Assembly (NCBI GenBank): GCA_019347715.1
Contig: JAHWKU010000013.1
Location: 1-53,441 of the forward strand
From: Actinomycetota bacterium
GTDB taxonomy: Bacteria > Actinomycetota > CADDZG01 > JAHWKV01
Length of the DNA: 53,441 nt
Direction of reading: 5' to 3'
Shown piece by piece: positions 31,718 through 40,969 of this stretch (position 1 is its first letter; the number at the start of each line of letters is the position of its first letter). A model generated the notes under the pieces. The model did no database searches. It had not been told where the DNA came from and worked only from the letters and a program-made list of their open reading frames with translations. The position numbers and the translations under genes are program-made.

Positions 31718-32722
31718 ATGAAGCAACTGTTCTTCCTCGAGCCGGGCAAGTTCGAATGGCGCGAGGTCACCGATCCCGCGGCAAGCCCAAAGGGAGCACT
31801 GGTCAAGCCCACCGCCGTTGCGCTGTGCGACCTGGATACGGCGATCATGCAGGGAACGCTGCCGATCACCGGCCCTTTCGCGTTCGGACATGAATTCGTG
31901 GGGGAGGTAGTCGAGCTCGGCGACGAGGTGGATGGATTCGCCGTCGGCGACAGGGTTCTCGTTTCCTTCCAGATCTCATGCGGATCATGTGATCGATGTG
32001 CGAGCGGACTGACGGGAAGCTGCCGGGAGGTTAGAGAAGGTGCCATGTACGGCGTTGGTGCGCTTGGCGGAGATTGGGGAGGAGCTTTCGCGGACCTCAT
32101 CGAAGTTCCATACGGATTCATGATGATGAGGCTTCCGAAAGAGATAGACAGCGCTGCGATCGCGAGCGGGAACGACAATCTGCCCGACGCCTATCGGACG
32201 GTTGCCCCCGGTCTCGCAGAGATGCCGGCATCAGACGTTCTAATTCTCGGAGGTGGGGGAAGAAGTATCGCTTTGTACGCCGTCATGATCGCCGCAGCCC
32301 TGGGGGCTTCGAAGGTCGATTACGTTGACGACAGCGAGTCCAGGCTGGAGATCGCCCAGCAGCTTGGAGCGAATCCAATCGAGGGACCACCGCCTGAAAA
32401 GATGGGCCGGTACCCCATCACGGTCGATGCGAGCGGACGGCCGGACTGGCTCGCGACGGCTCTTCGTTCAACCGATTCCGGCGGAGTCTGCACGAGCATC
32501 GGCATCTACTTCCAGGATCCGGCCATCCCATTCATCAACATGTACACGAGAGGCATAACCTTTCGCACCGGCCGGCCGCACTCGAGAGCATCGATGCCGA
32601 AGATCATCGAAATGGTGGCCGATGGCACGATCAACCCATCTTCGATCCAGACGACCGCGGGCTGGGAGGAACTGCCCGATGCGCTCGAGAACCCACCCCT
32701 CAAGCTCGTGGTCACGCGTTAG
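31718..32722 (+). CDS. Zinc-dependent alcohol dehydrogenase-family oxidoreductase (MDR)
   Basis: 334 residues of the medium-chain dehydrogenase type. ALCDLD (C37, D40) gives the first catalytic-zinc ligand region, GHEFVGEVVELG (H58, E59) follows, and CGSCDRCASGLTGSC (C88, C91, C94, C102) is the structural zinc loop. The Rossmann domain has VLILGGGGRSIALYAVMIAAALGA. The usual C-G/S-T-D at the first ligand is here CDLD, a variant seen in threonine- and sorbitol-dehydrogenase-like families. Cofactor and substrate are unknown. It is followed by an acyl-CoA dehydrogenase in the same direction. Confidence 0.8.
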   Translation: MKQLFFLEPGKFEWREVTDPAASPKGALVKPTAVALCDLDTAIMQGTLPITGPFAFGHEFVGEVVELGDEVDGFAVGDRVLVSFQISCGSCDRCASGLTGSCREVREGAMYGVGALGGDWGGAFADLIEVPYGFMMMRLPKEIDSAAIASGNDNLPDAYRTVAPGLAEMPASDVLILGGGGRSIALYAVMIAAALGASKVDYVDDSESRLEIAQQLGANPIEGPPPEKMGRYPITVDASGRPDWLATALRSTDSGGVCTSIGIYFQDPAIPFINMYTRGITFRTGRPHSRASMPKIIEMVADGTINPSSIQTTAGWEELPDALENPPLKLVVTR

Positions 32723-32767
32723 AGTTGCCATGCCCCAAAGCCCTCGACCGTTCGTAAGGAGGACTCG

Positions 32768-33964
32768 ATGGACTTCCAGCTGACCGAAGAGCAACTGGAG
32801 ATCAAAAAGTGGGCCCATGAGTTCGCCGAGAAGGAGATCCGGCCCGTGGCCGACGAGTACGACCGTACCGGAGAATTCCCGTGGCCGGTGATAAAGAAAG
32901 CGGCAGAGGCCGGAATCTACTCCATGGATCTGTACATGCAATCCCAGCAGGACTCGAGCGGTCTCACGCTGCCATTGGTGATGGAAGAGATCTTTTGGGG
33001 TTGCGCAGGAATCGGATTGTCCATCTTCGGCACCGGTCTCCCGCTTGCAGCACTCGCAAACAGTGGTTCCTCAGAACAGCTATTCGAGTGGGCCCCCAAG
33101 ATGTTCGGTACTCCCGACGATCCAAAGGTAGCGGCGTTCGCCGTCACCGAACCTCAAGCCGGATCGGATGTCAGCTCCCTTACGACAAGAGCGACGCGCG
33201 ATGGCGACGAGTGGGTGCTCTCAGGCCAGAAAGTGTTCATCACCAATGGGGGAGTTGCAGATGTGACGGTGGTTGTGGCGACGGTGGATCCTGAGCTCGG
33301 TCACCGAGGACAGGCATCGTTCATCGTCTCAAAAGACGATCCAGGGTTCAGCACAGGAAAGAAGGAAGACAAGCTAGGGATCAGAGCGTCGGATACCAGC
33401 GAGATCATCCTCGACGAGTGCCGAATCCCCCTAGATCGAATACTCGGTGGGCTCGAAAAGCTGGAGGGGAAGCTGGAGCGCGCGAGGAAGGGGGAATCGA
33501 CAGGTCGGTCTTCCACCGCACTTCGAACATTTGAGATGACGCGCCCTTCCGTAGCCATTCAGGCCGTTGGCATCGCGAGGGCTGCACTGGAATTTGCTGC
33601 CGATTACGCGAAGGAAAGAGTGGCATTCGGGGTGCCGATCGCACAGCACCAGTCGATCCAGAACATGATCGCGGACATGGCTGTGGATGTTGAGTCGGCG
33701 CGCCTCCTCGTGCACAAAGCGGCTTGGCTCGCCGCAAGCGGGCAGCCGTTCGAGAAGGCCGAAGGATCGATGTCAAAGCTGAAAGCCGGTGAGGTTGCGG
33801 TGAGCGTGACGGAAAAGGCGATCCAGATCCTCGGTGGCTACGGCTACATCAAGGACTTCCCGGTGGAGAAGTGGTACCGGGATTCCAAGATCTACACGAT
33901 ATTCGAGGGAACCTCGGAGATGCAGCGGAGGGTGATCTCGAGGGCGGTGTTCGGAACCGCCTAG
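32768..33964 (+). CDS. Acyl-CoA dehydrogenase
   Basis: 398 residues, the standard length. The N-terminal helical domain (MDFQLTEEQLEIKKWAHEFAEKEIRPVA) is followed by the beta domain with AFAVTEPQAGSDVSSLTTRA and WVLSGQKVFITNGG. The C-terminal helical domain has VAFGVPIAQHQSIQNMIADM and YTIFEGTSEMQRRVISR. The glutamate of the FEGTSE segment sits where the catalytic base lies in many members. It oxidises an acyl-CoA to the enoyl-CoA with FAD, passing electrons to ETF. An AAGGAGG Shine-Dalgarno sequence lies just before the ATG. Chain-length specificity is not evident. Confidence 0.93.
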   Translation: MDFQLTEEQLEIKKWAHEFAEKEIRPVADEYDRTGEFPWPVIKKAAEAGIYSMDLYMQSQQDSSGLTLPLVMEEIFWGCAGIGLSIFGTGLPLAALANSGSSEQLFEWAPKMFGTPDDPKVAAFAVTEPQAGSDVSSLTTRATRDGDEWVLSGQKVFITNGGVADVTVVVATVDPELGHRGQASFIVSKDDPGFSTGKKEDKLGIRASDTSEIILDECRIPLDRILGGLEKLEGKLERARKGESTGRSSTALRTFEMTRPSVAIQAVGIARAALEFAADYAKERVAFGVPIAQHQSIQNMIADMAVDVESARLLVHKAAWLAASGQPFEKAEGSMSKLKAGEVAVSVTEKAIQILGGYGYIKDFPVEKWYRDSKIYTIFEGTSEMQRRVISRAVFGTA

Positions 33965-33986
33965 AAGATCGTTACCTGCGGGCTAT

Positions 33987-35177
33987 TTAAACCCGGCGGC
34001 GAGGACGGCGCCCACCCATCATGGACTTGCGTCCTCGATGGGATGCGTACGCCACTGCAGGCGCCGGTACCTTCATTCCCTCTGCCTCGAACTCGCTGCC
34101 GAGCTTCAAGCGTGCGGCAACTCTGCCGACGTCTCCCTGCTGATCTGGCGATACCAGGGTGATCCCGACTCCCGCGCGGCCCGCACGCGCGGTGCGGCCG
34201 ACACGATGAACGTATGCCTTGTGATCTTCAGGCGGGTCGAAGTTGATGACGTGGGTGATGCCGTCGAGGTCGAGACCCCTTGCGGCAACATCGGTTGCGA
34301 CAAGTACCGATACCTTGCCCCGCTCGAACATCTTTAGCGCTCGCTCCCTGGCACCCTGTGAGAGGTCTCCGTGGATCGCGGCGGCCGAAACGCCCTTGGC
34401 CTTGAGGCGAGTCGTCAGACGATCCGCTCCTCTCTTGGTGCGGACGAATACCAGCGACATGCCGGGGTCGTTGGTCAATAGCTCTATGAGCCTCGACACC
34501 TTGTCTCGATGGTCCACCTTTACGAAGACGTGGTCGACCTCATCTACGGTCTGCATCGGTGAAGCGATTTCATGAGTCACCGGGTCATTCGTGTATGACC
34601 TCGCGAGATGGCCAACCGCTCCATCAAGAGTTGCAGAGAAGAACATGGTCTGTCGCTTGGCTGGGATCCGCCGCACGAGCCGGTCAACCTGGGGCTGAAA
34701 GCCCATGTCGAGCATGCGGTCCGCTTCGTCCAGGACCAGGATCTTGATCTGATCGAGCCTGATCATCTTTCTGGTGGCTAGGTCTTCCAGACGACCAGGG
34801 GTCGCCACGACGATGTCGCTCCTTGCAGCGCGCTTTGCCTGCTCGGGCAGTCCAACTCCTCCGTAGACCGCGCTTACATAAAGGCCTTTGGCTTTGGAGA
34901 TCGCTTTGAACTCTTCTGCTACCTGAGTGGCAAGCTCACGAGTCGGAACCAGGATGAGCGCCGAGGGAGATCCGGTGGCCTCGATGTTTTCCACGATTGG
35001 GATCGCGAATGCCAGAGTCTTGCCGGATCCGGTTCTGCTCTTTGCGAGAACGTCTCGTCCTGCCAGAGCGTCTGGGGCGACCATCGCCTGGATCTGAAAC
35101 GGTTTTGTTATTCCTCTTGCGGCAAGCGCTGAGGTAACGGACGCAGACGCGCCCAGTTCTGGGAAGCTTTCGTACAT
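33987..35177 (-). CDS. DEAD-box RNA helicase
   Basis: 396 residues with a complete set of helicase motifs: a Q-motif region GITKPFQIQAMVAP, motif I AKSRTGSGKT, Ia VPTRELA, Ib TPGR, II VLDEADRMLDMG, III FFSATLD, IV LVFVRTKRGAD, V VATDVAARGLDLDGITHVINFD and VI YVHRVGRTARAG. The short basic tail (RGRKSMMGGRRPRRRV) probably binds RNA. It unwinds structured RNA in translation, ribosome assembly or decay. It lies downstream of the lytic transglycosylase on the same strand, with a 139-bp gap that includes a strong hairpin. Confidence 0.93.
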   Translation of the reverse strand: MYESFPELGASASVTSALAARGITKPFQIQAMVAPDALAGRDVLAKSRTGSGKTLAFAIPIVENIEATGSPSALILVPTRELATQVAEEFKAISKAKGLYVSAVYGGVGLPEQAKRAARSDIVVATPGRLEDLATRKMIRLDQIKILVLDEADRMLDMGFQPQVDRLVRRIPAKRQTMFFSATLDGAVGHLARSYTNDPVTHEIASPMQTVDEVDHVFVKVDHRDKVSRLIELLTNDPGMSLVFVRTKRGADRLTTRLKAKGVSAAAIHGDLSQGARERALKMFERGKVSVLVATDVAARGLDLDGITHVINFDPPEDHKAYVHRVGRTARAGRAGVGITLVSPDQQGDVGRVAARLKLGSEFEAEGMKVPAPAVAYASHRGRKSMMGGRRPRRRV

Positions 35178-35271
35178 TTCTACTCCTTGGTCTATGGACC
35201 CTGCTGGGCCCCCTTGTCCTCGAGGCTCAGATCGCCGAAGACACCAAGAAGCGTTTAGACGAATGAAACCT

Positions 35272-35295
35272 CACGGGGTGCTAATTGCACCCGTG
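35272..35295 (-). terminator. Strong hairpin between transglycosylase and helicase genes
   Basis: CACGGGGTGC (35272-35281) pairs with GCACCCGTG (35287-35295) with one bulged G and a 5-base loop. It lies 21 bases after the transglycosylase stop and about 95 bases before the helicase start. A T-rich tail is weak, so it may terminate the upstream mRNA or act in the helicase 5' untranslated region. Confidence 0.45.
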
Positions 35296-35316
35296 CAACA
35301 AGAGTAACACGGATGT

Positions 35317-36189
35317 TCAACCTTCCCATCCAACTTCGAGCAGAACATCGCCGTTGACTGTTCGCACGTACACCAGCCAGTGGTAATAGCCAAGGTAGGC
35401 ACGTTCGTCTCGAATCATCTCTTCGGCATAGAGAGTTATTCCCCTCACGTACCTGTCGCTGTGGTTGTAGGCATAGAGAGCCTTCGGCATATTTCCTGGA
35501 GCACCCGCCGCTTTCAGATAACGGGCAGCTGCGAAGATCGAGTCGCGCGGGTCGTTGATGTCGCCCTGCCCGTATCTTGCCCATGTGCTTGGGATGAACT
35601 GCATGGGCCCCTGTGCGCCCGCAGAGCTGTCTCCGCGGATCCTGCCCATTCTCGTTTCAACCAGGTGGATGGCGGCGAGGTAAACCCATGAAACTCCGAA
35701 CTCTGCTTCCGCCTCCTTGTAGAAAGTGAGCAGAGCATCACTGGGGGGAGGCTCGATGATCTTCCAATCAGGCAGCTTCTCTGCTGGGCGCGTTAAAGCT
35801 CTCAGCTCCGCTCCGGCTTCGATGTTTGCGGCGGCCGTTGCCCTCAGATCCTCGGGGATCTCCTTGAGGGCGGCATCCCTCCATTCCGTCTCCTCGACGA
35901 GCTTGCGGTAAGCCGCCTGCTGAACTCTTCCGAGCATGGGAAGTTCACCAGGGTCCGTTGAGGGATTCCTAAGAGCGCGCTCAGCGGTCGTCACATGCAT
36001 GGCGACCGTCGCCGGGTCGGTGAACGCAGGCATGTCGGCGAAGATCGGACTGGGAGAGGGCGAAGGAGATATTGCAGGGCTGGGAGACGGAGAGGGCCCG
36101 GCAACGATTTCAGCTGCAGGTCGCGTGCATGCAACGCCGACTAGAGCGACGAGCGCCGCCAAAGCCACAACAGGTGTTACGCGGATCAC
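35317..36189 (-). CDS. Lytic transglycosylase-like lipoprotein
   Basis: 290 residues from a GTG at 36189 that overlaps the upstream TAG by one base. The signal peptide ends LVGVAC (Cys21), a lipobox. A flexible linker made of SP repeats (about residues 31-48) follows. The catalytic domain has YLAAIHLVETRMGRIRGDSSAGAQGPMQFIPSTWARYG, which contains the catalytic-glutamate helix (VETRMG) and the G-x-MQFxPxTW signature of SLT/MltB-type enzymes. DPRDSIFAAARYL and ALYAYNHSDRYV come next. It cleaves peptidoglycan glycan strands outside the membrane and may act in cell-wall turnover. Confidence 0.88.
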   Translation of the reverse strand: MIRVTPVVALAALVALVGVACTRPAAEIVAGPSPSPSPAISPSPSPSPIFADMPAFTDPATVAMHVTTAERALRNPSTDPGELPMLGRVQQAAYRKLVEETEWRDAALKEIPEDLRATAAANIEAGAELRALTRPAEKLPDWKIIEPPPSDALLTFYKEAEAEFGVSWVYLAAIHLVETRMGRIRGDSSAGAQGPMQFIPSTWARYGQGDINDPRDSIFAAARYLKAAGAPGNMPKALYAYNHSDRYVRGITLYAEEMIRDERAYLGYYHWLVYVRTVNGDVLLEVGWEG

Positions 36190-36500
36190 TACTTTTTCGT
36201 AGTTGTCTTCTTAGCTGTGGTTGTCTTTTTAGCCGTGGTCTTCTTTCGAACCTCTCGGACCGGCATGTCGTGGTCGTGCACATGGGCTTCATCTTGATGC
36301 TCTTTTTCGAAGTCCTCGTGCGGATAGTGACTGTGAGTCATCTCACCGTGGTCGTGCTCATGGGTGTGCTGAGATGAAAGATGCTGAAAGTTCCCGTCTT
36401 TGTGGTTGTGCGTGACGTGGTAATGAGGATGTGTGTGAACCAACGCCTCGTGATGATGCTCTTCCCAGTTGCCTTCGTTCCTCATCTCTTCAGATGTCAT
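36189..36500 (-). CDS. Histidine-rich protein with Lys/Thr-rich tail
   Basis: 103 residues, with about 21 histidines. The N-terminal part (RNEGNWEEHHHEALVHTHPHYHVTHNH) and the middle (EHDHGEMTHSHYPHED, EHQDEAHVHDHD) contain many HxH pairs. The last 20 residues (from about 84) are a repeated KKTTA motif with no acidic residues. Such a metal-binding region plus a basic, histone-like tail suggests zinc, nickel or copper binding near nucleic acid or another polyanion (inference). A GAGGAGGT Shine-Dalgarno sequence precedes the ATG. It lies 49 bases after treZ and overlaps the transglycosylase start by one base. No enzyme motif is seen. Confidence 0.8.
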   Translation of the reverse strand: MTSEEMRNEGNWEEHHHEALVHTHPHYHVTHNHKDGNFQHLSSQHTHEHDHGEMTHSHYPHEDFEKEHQDEAHVHDHDMPVREVRKKTTAKKTTTAKKTTTKK

Positions 36501-36549
36501 GGCACCTCCTCATATCGAAGTTCTACGCCCCTTATCTTGTCCCTACCCG

Positions 36550-38319
36550 TCAAGCCGAGGTGGCGAAACCTTTTGCGTCTGTCGGCGACATAGACACGGA
36601 TCCTTCCACCTCCAGTATCCCGACGCTTTCGGGCGGGAGATTCACGGCAGTTCCGTGAATCTCCAGGGGAGCAGATGACAGTAAGACCGAAGATCCCGTC
36701 CCCATCTCGAGATCGATGCTCTGCGAGGAAAAGTTGCATGCGATCGCAACTTTTCCTCGCTGGATGACGATCCATCCCGACTCGCTGTGAAACGTCTTGG
36801 TTGAATTCAGATCGTGACTCGCGAGATCTGGAAGCTTCCCCCTTAGTGAAATCAGTGACCGGTGCCACTTGAGCAGATCAAAGTGAGGGTTTTGAAGAGG
36901 TTCATCCCAATCGAGCCTCGAGCGTTCGAATGTCGCAGGATCCTGGGGGTCTGGTACCTCATCGGGATCCCAGCCGAACGAGGCGAACTCTTCTCTTCTT
37001 CCCCTTCTCACGGCCTCTCCGAGCTCGGGGTCTTCGTGATCGGTGAAGTAAAGAAACGGTGTGGATGCTCCCCACTCCTCCCCCTGAAAAAGCATAGGTA
37101 CGAATGGCGAAAGCAGCACTACGGCTGCACCGATCTTTAGCCGTTCGTTTCCCATCAAGTGGCTGGTGCGCTCACCCTTGGCGCGATTGCCAACCTGATC
37201 GTGGTTTTGGAGATAGACGACGAACCTGCCGCCGTCATCGATCCCGGTCTTGCGACCGTGGTTGCGCTTGCGGAAATTAGAAAAGCGCCCTCTGTACACG
37301 TAGGCCTCGCGGATCGAAGCTGCGAGATCTGCCACCGAGCCGAAGTCCTCGTAGTAGCCATCGCGCTCCCCGGAAAGAACGCAATGAAGAGCGTGGTGGA
37401 AGTCGTCGCTCCACTGTGCGCTTAGTCCGTATCCCCCTCGGTTTTTCGGCCAGATCAGTCTGGGATCGTTGAGGTCGCTTTCTGCGATGAGGAAGAATCG
37501 GCGTCCGACCTCGGACTGTAGGTCGGCCACTCGAAGCTGCAGCTCCTCAAGGAAGTGCAGGGCCGAGCTGTCGAAGATGGCGTGGACTGCGTCGATTCTC
37601 AGGCCGTCGAAGTGGTAGTCGCGCAGCCACATCAACCCGTTGTCGATAAAGAAGTCCCTCACCCCGTTGCTGTAAGCATCATCGAAATTGACGGCCTTGC
37701 CCCACGGTGTGAGGTAACGGTCGGTGAAGTACGGAGCGAACTGCGACAGGTAATTGCCGTCCGGCCCAAGATGGTTGTAGACCACATCCAACACCACCCC
37801 GAGGCCGATGGAATGGCTGGCGTCAACGAGGCGTTTCAAGCCATCCGGTCCTCCGTAGTGGTGATGAGGTGCGTAGATGTCTACTCCGTCGTAGCCCCAC
37901 CCTCTTTTCCCCGGGAACTCCGCGACCGGCATGAGCTCGATGGCCCCAACGCCGAGATCGACCAGATGCGGGAGCTTTTCTATGGCGCCGTCAAAGGTTC
38001 CTTCTGGGCTGAACGTACCGATGTGGAGTTCGTACAACACCGACGTGGAAAGATCCAAGCCCCCCCAATCCTCATCGCTCCACTGGAAATCTCCGTGATC
38101 GACAATCCGCGACGGGCCGTGAACGCCTTCTGGCTGATGATTGGAGCGGGGGTCGGGAACCTCCAGGCCGTCGATGACGAAGTAGTAGTCGTCGCCCGGG
38201 CCCAAAGCGGAGTCTTTGAAGCTAAACCACTCCCCGTCCTTTTCCATCGGATGGGTGCGTCCGGAGATTCGGACTTCCAATGAGGATCGCTCGGGGGCCC
38301 AGACCCGCAGTTCACCCAT
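36550..38319 (-). CDS. treZ: Malto-oligosyltrehalose trehalohydrolase
   Basis: 589 residues. It releases trehalose from malto-oligosyltrehalose made by TreY. The start is RVWAPERSSLEVRI (CBM48-like domain), followed by the GH13 barrel: YELHIGTFSPEGTFDGAIEKL, ELMPVAEFPGKRGWGYDGVDIYAP, the nucleophile region YHFDGLRIDAVHAIFD, the acid/base region FFLIAESDLNDPR and LQNHDQVGNRAKGER. These match TreZ rather than GlgB. Its ATG overlaps the treY stop by eight bases, so the two act as a unit. The His-rich gene follows 49 bases later. Confidence 0.95.
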   Translation of the reverse strand: MGELRVWAPERSSLEVRISGRTHPMEKDGEWFSFKDSALGPGDDYYFVIDGLEVPDPRSNHQPEGVHGPSRIVDHGDFQWSDEDWGGLDLSTSVLYELHIGTFSPEGTFDGAIEKLPHLVDLGVGAIELMPVAEFPGKRGWGYDGVDIYAPHHHYGGPDGLKRLVDASHSIGLGVVLDVVYNHLGPDGNYLSQFAPYFTDRYLTPWGKAVNFDDAYSNGVRDFFIDNGLMWLRDYHFDGLRIDAVHAIFDSSALHFLEELQLRVADLQSEVGRRFFLIAESDLNDPRLIWPKNRGGYGLSAQWSDDFHHALHCVLSGERDGYYEDFGSVADLAASIREAYVYRGRFSNFRKRNHGRKTGIDDGGRFVVYLQNHDQVGNRAKGERTSHLMGNERLKIGAAVVLLSPFVPMLFQGEEWGASTPFLYFTDHEDPELGEAVRRGRREEFASFGWDPDEVPDPQDPATFERSRLDWDEPLQNPHFDLLKWHRSLISLRGKLPDLASHDLNSTKTFHSESGWIVIQRGKVAIACNFSSQSIDLEMGTGSSVLLSSAPLEIHGTAVNLPPESVGILEVEGSVSMSPTDAKGFATSA

Positions 38320-40969
38320 CGGATCTGACCAGGACGCTCATGGGGGAGGGCAGCAAGAACTGTGGAGTGACCACGCCGCCTCCGGAGTACTGCGCGGAGC
38401 TGAAGAGATCCTGCCATGTTCCTTCAGGCAGTGAGATCTCCGTTTCGCTCCAAGCCGGTGAAAGGCGCAACGGGAAGCGCGGGATTACGACTGCGACAGA
38501 GCCGTTCCGCAGATATCCAACGACCCCCCCGGCGTCGGGCCCTCCGATCTCCAAAGGCTCGTACCCGGCGTCTGCGAAAACTTCGGGGCGATCATTTCTC
38601 AGTGTCAGGAGATGGTGAATCAGCCAGAGCTTCGGCGCTCCGGATTGTTGGTTCTCCCAAGCCTTCGAGAATGGCTGATCGATGACTTCGCTCAATAACC
38701 GGCTGCGCAATGCGTAATCAACTGGCCTCCGGTTATCGGGATCGACAAGGCTCAAGTCCCAAAGCTCGCAGCCCTGATAGAAGTCGGGAACTCCTGGAGC
38801 AGTGAGTTTGACGATCGTTTGCCCCAAAGAAATCACTCTTGCAGGCTCGATCAAGGGATCGACGAAAGCTTCTAGGTCAGAGGTGAACCCGGAGTCCGAC
38901 AGGACGCCTGCGATGAAACTCTCCAGTGCTGATTCATAAGGTTCGTTGGGAGATATCCACGAGGTATGAATCTTCGCTTCCCGCGCGGCCTTGATCGCGT
39001 AGGCGATTGCTCGATCCTCATCCAGCGGATGGGCGCCAACGAGAGTCTGGTAAAGCAGGTACTCGGCGTTCCTGTCAGGGGAGTTTCCGAGCCAGTGCTT
39101 ATCGTTGGTCTTTGACCATCTCTCCACCCTATCGACCCACTTTTCAGGGATCTGCGACAGCAGGCTGATCCGCGCTCTTACGTCTTCGCTTCGTTTGGTG
39201 TCGTGTGTGGAAGTTGCCAGCATCGATGAAGGATGTTCTTCCGCCCGTTCGATCATCGACTCGTGAAAGTGATGGGCTTCAATCCCGAACGTGCCGGGGG
39301 CCCCACCTACTTCGTTCAAGGAAGTGAGCCGGTTGTAGAGGTAGAAAGCAGTATCCTCGGCCCCCTTTGCCATAACCGAGCCGGTCAGCTGTTGCAGCTG
39401 AAAGATGAACTCGGCCTCTTCAGGCCCGTGAATCTGAAGTGTCAGGATGTTGTTTACGAACCCAAATAGATCGGCGTCGATGTCCTCTCTGAATCTCCGC
39501 GCTTGGTCGATGGCGAGGTTGATCTGACGCCGATCTTCATCGTCGATCCTGGATTCTGCGGGCTGAACGTATGTGCGGTAGACCCTGAGGCAGGCGATCA
39601 TCTCTCGCAGCGCCTCATGAATCTCGTGCCGGGTGTAATCGCGATAACGTCGATGCTTCTCGCAGATTCGCATCAGCAGTGCGGTCAGACGATTGATATC
39701 GGAGGCTAATACCTCCCGCATCACGAGATGCTTCATCTCATAGACAACGTCGTCGTAAGAGTCCTTGAGGCCGGTGAATCTCTCGTAAAAATCACTGAGT
39801 GGTTTCTCTCCGTCTGGATCGACGAAGAGCTTTCCTACTAGGTTCAGGAAGTCGTACCCCGTCGTTCCTTGTACCGGCCAATCAGGCCGAAGCTGTTCAC
39901 CCTCCTCGAGGATCTTCTCAGCGACGATCCAAGCGTGCGGAGCCCGGTCCCGCAGCCGCTCGAAGTACCGACGCGGATCTCGCAGCCCGTCGGGGTGATC
40001 GACACGAAGCCCAGATACATGACCAGACTCGACCCAGCTGAGTATCAGTGAATGAGTAGCTTCAAAAACTTCTTGGTCCTCGACTCGTACCCCGATGAGG
40101 GTATCGATGTCAAAGAATCGCCGGTAGTCGAGCTCACGACCTCCAGTTCTCCAAAAGGCCAGACGATAGTTCTGTCTCTCGAGAAGGCCATCGAGCAAGT
40201 CGGGATCCTGGTTGTATGAGGAAACCACCTCGTCGATCGCCTTGGCCGTTTGCGAGTCTGCTTCGATTAATGACGCGAGTCTGTCGCGCAGAACCTCCTT
40301 GTCGCGATGACGTTCCCGGATACTCTCGCGATCGGTGACGTCAGCGGGCGGAAGCCGGCCCATTGCAGCCGCGATGCTCTCGAGGTCAGGAGACTCGCAG
40401 AGCCGAGCAGCTTTCTCCAGGATCTCATGGAGAGTACGAGGGGAAATGGGGAACTCATGGTCGTGGTAACGGATCAGAAAGCTTGCTGCCTCGCGAGACA
40501 AGTTGAACTCGCCTGCTTCGAGGACTCGGCCGTAGTGATCCCCGAGGACCGGAAGAAGAACGGTGTTGCGAAGCTTGTTCTCAGGAGGATCCCAATCGAC
40601 GTCAAAGAAGGAAGCGAATTGGCTGGAAGGGCCGTTTTCGAGGATGTCCCACCACCATGCATTTCGTTTTTCTGCGATCGACATATGGTTTGGAACGATG
40701 TCGACAACGGTGCCGAGGCCGTGCCGGCGAATCGCCGCATGCAGGGCTGCGTGATCCTCCTTGCCGCCCAGCTCATCGTTCAACCTGGTCGGATCAACGA
40801 CGTCATAGCCGTGAGAGCTTCCAGAACCGGCTTGAAGGTGGGGTGAAAGGTAGACGTGGCTGATCCCCAGTTCCGCCAGATAATCGATCACGGCGGCCGC
40901 GTCCTTGAACCCGAACTCCGGCCGGAGCTGGAGACGGTAAGTTGCTCTTGGCGAAGCTACCTGACTCAT
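38312..40969 (-). CDS. treY: Malto-oligosyltrehalose synthase
   Basis: 885 residues. It converts the reducing-end alpha-1,4 bond of malto-oligosaccharides into an alpha,alpha-1,1 bond. The N-terminus ATYRLQLRPEFGFKDAAAVIDYLAELGISHVYLSPHL is diagnostic of TreY. VVDIVPNHM, GLRVDHPDGLRDPR (nucleophile region), WIVAEKILEEGEQL (acid/base region) and the long helical insertion before TSTHDTKRSEDVRARI also match. The ATG overlaps the glgX stop in an ATGA junction, and its own stop overlaps treZ, so glgX-treY-treZ form one translational unit. Confidence 0.96.
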   Translation of the reverse strand: MSQVASPRATYRLQLRPEFGFKDAAAVIDYLAELGISHVYLSPHLQAGSGSSHGYDVVDPTRLNDELGGKEDHAALHAAIRRHGLGTVVDIVPNHMSIAEKRNAWWWDILENGPSSQFASFFDVDWDPPENKLRNTVLLPVLGDHYGRVLEAGEFNLSREAASFLIRYHDHEFPISPRTLHEILEKAARLCESPDLESIAAAMGRLPPADVTDRESIRERHRDKEVLRDRLASLIEADSQTAKAIDEVVSSYNQDPDLLDGLLERQNYRLAFWRTGGRELDYRRFFDIDTLIGVRVEDQEVFEATHSLILSWVESGHVSGLRVDHPDGLRDPRRYFERLRDRAPHAWIVAEKILEEGEQLRPDWPVQGTTGYDFLNLVGKLFVDPDGEKPLSDFYERFTGLKDSYDDVVYEMKHLVMREVLASDINRLTALLMRICEKHRRYRDYTRHEIHEALREMIACLRVYRTYVQPAESRIDDEDRRQINLAIDQARRFREDIDADLFGFVNNILTLQIHGPEEAEFIFQLQQLTGSVMAKGAEDTAFYLYNRLTSLNEVGGAPGTFGIEAHHFHESMIERAEEHPSSMLATSTHDTKRSEDVRARISLLSQIPEKWVDRVERWSKTNDKHWLGNSPDRNAEYLLYQTLVGAHPLDEDRAIAYAIKAAREAKIHTSWISPNEPYESALESFIAGVLSDSGFTSDLEAFVDPLIEPARVISLGQTIVKLTAPGVPDFYQGCELWDLSLVDPDNRRPVDYALRSRLLSEVIDQPFSKAWENQQSGAPKLWLIHHLLTLRNDRPEVFADAGYEPLEIGGPDAGGVVGYLRNGSVAVVIPRFPLRLSPAWSETEISLPEGTWQDLFSSAQYSGGGVVTPQFLLPSPMSVLVRSDG

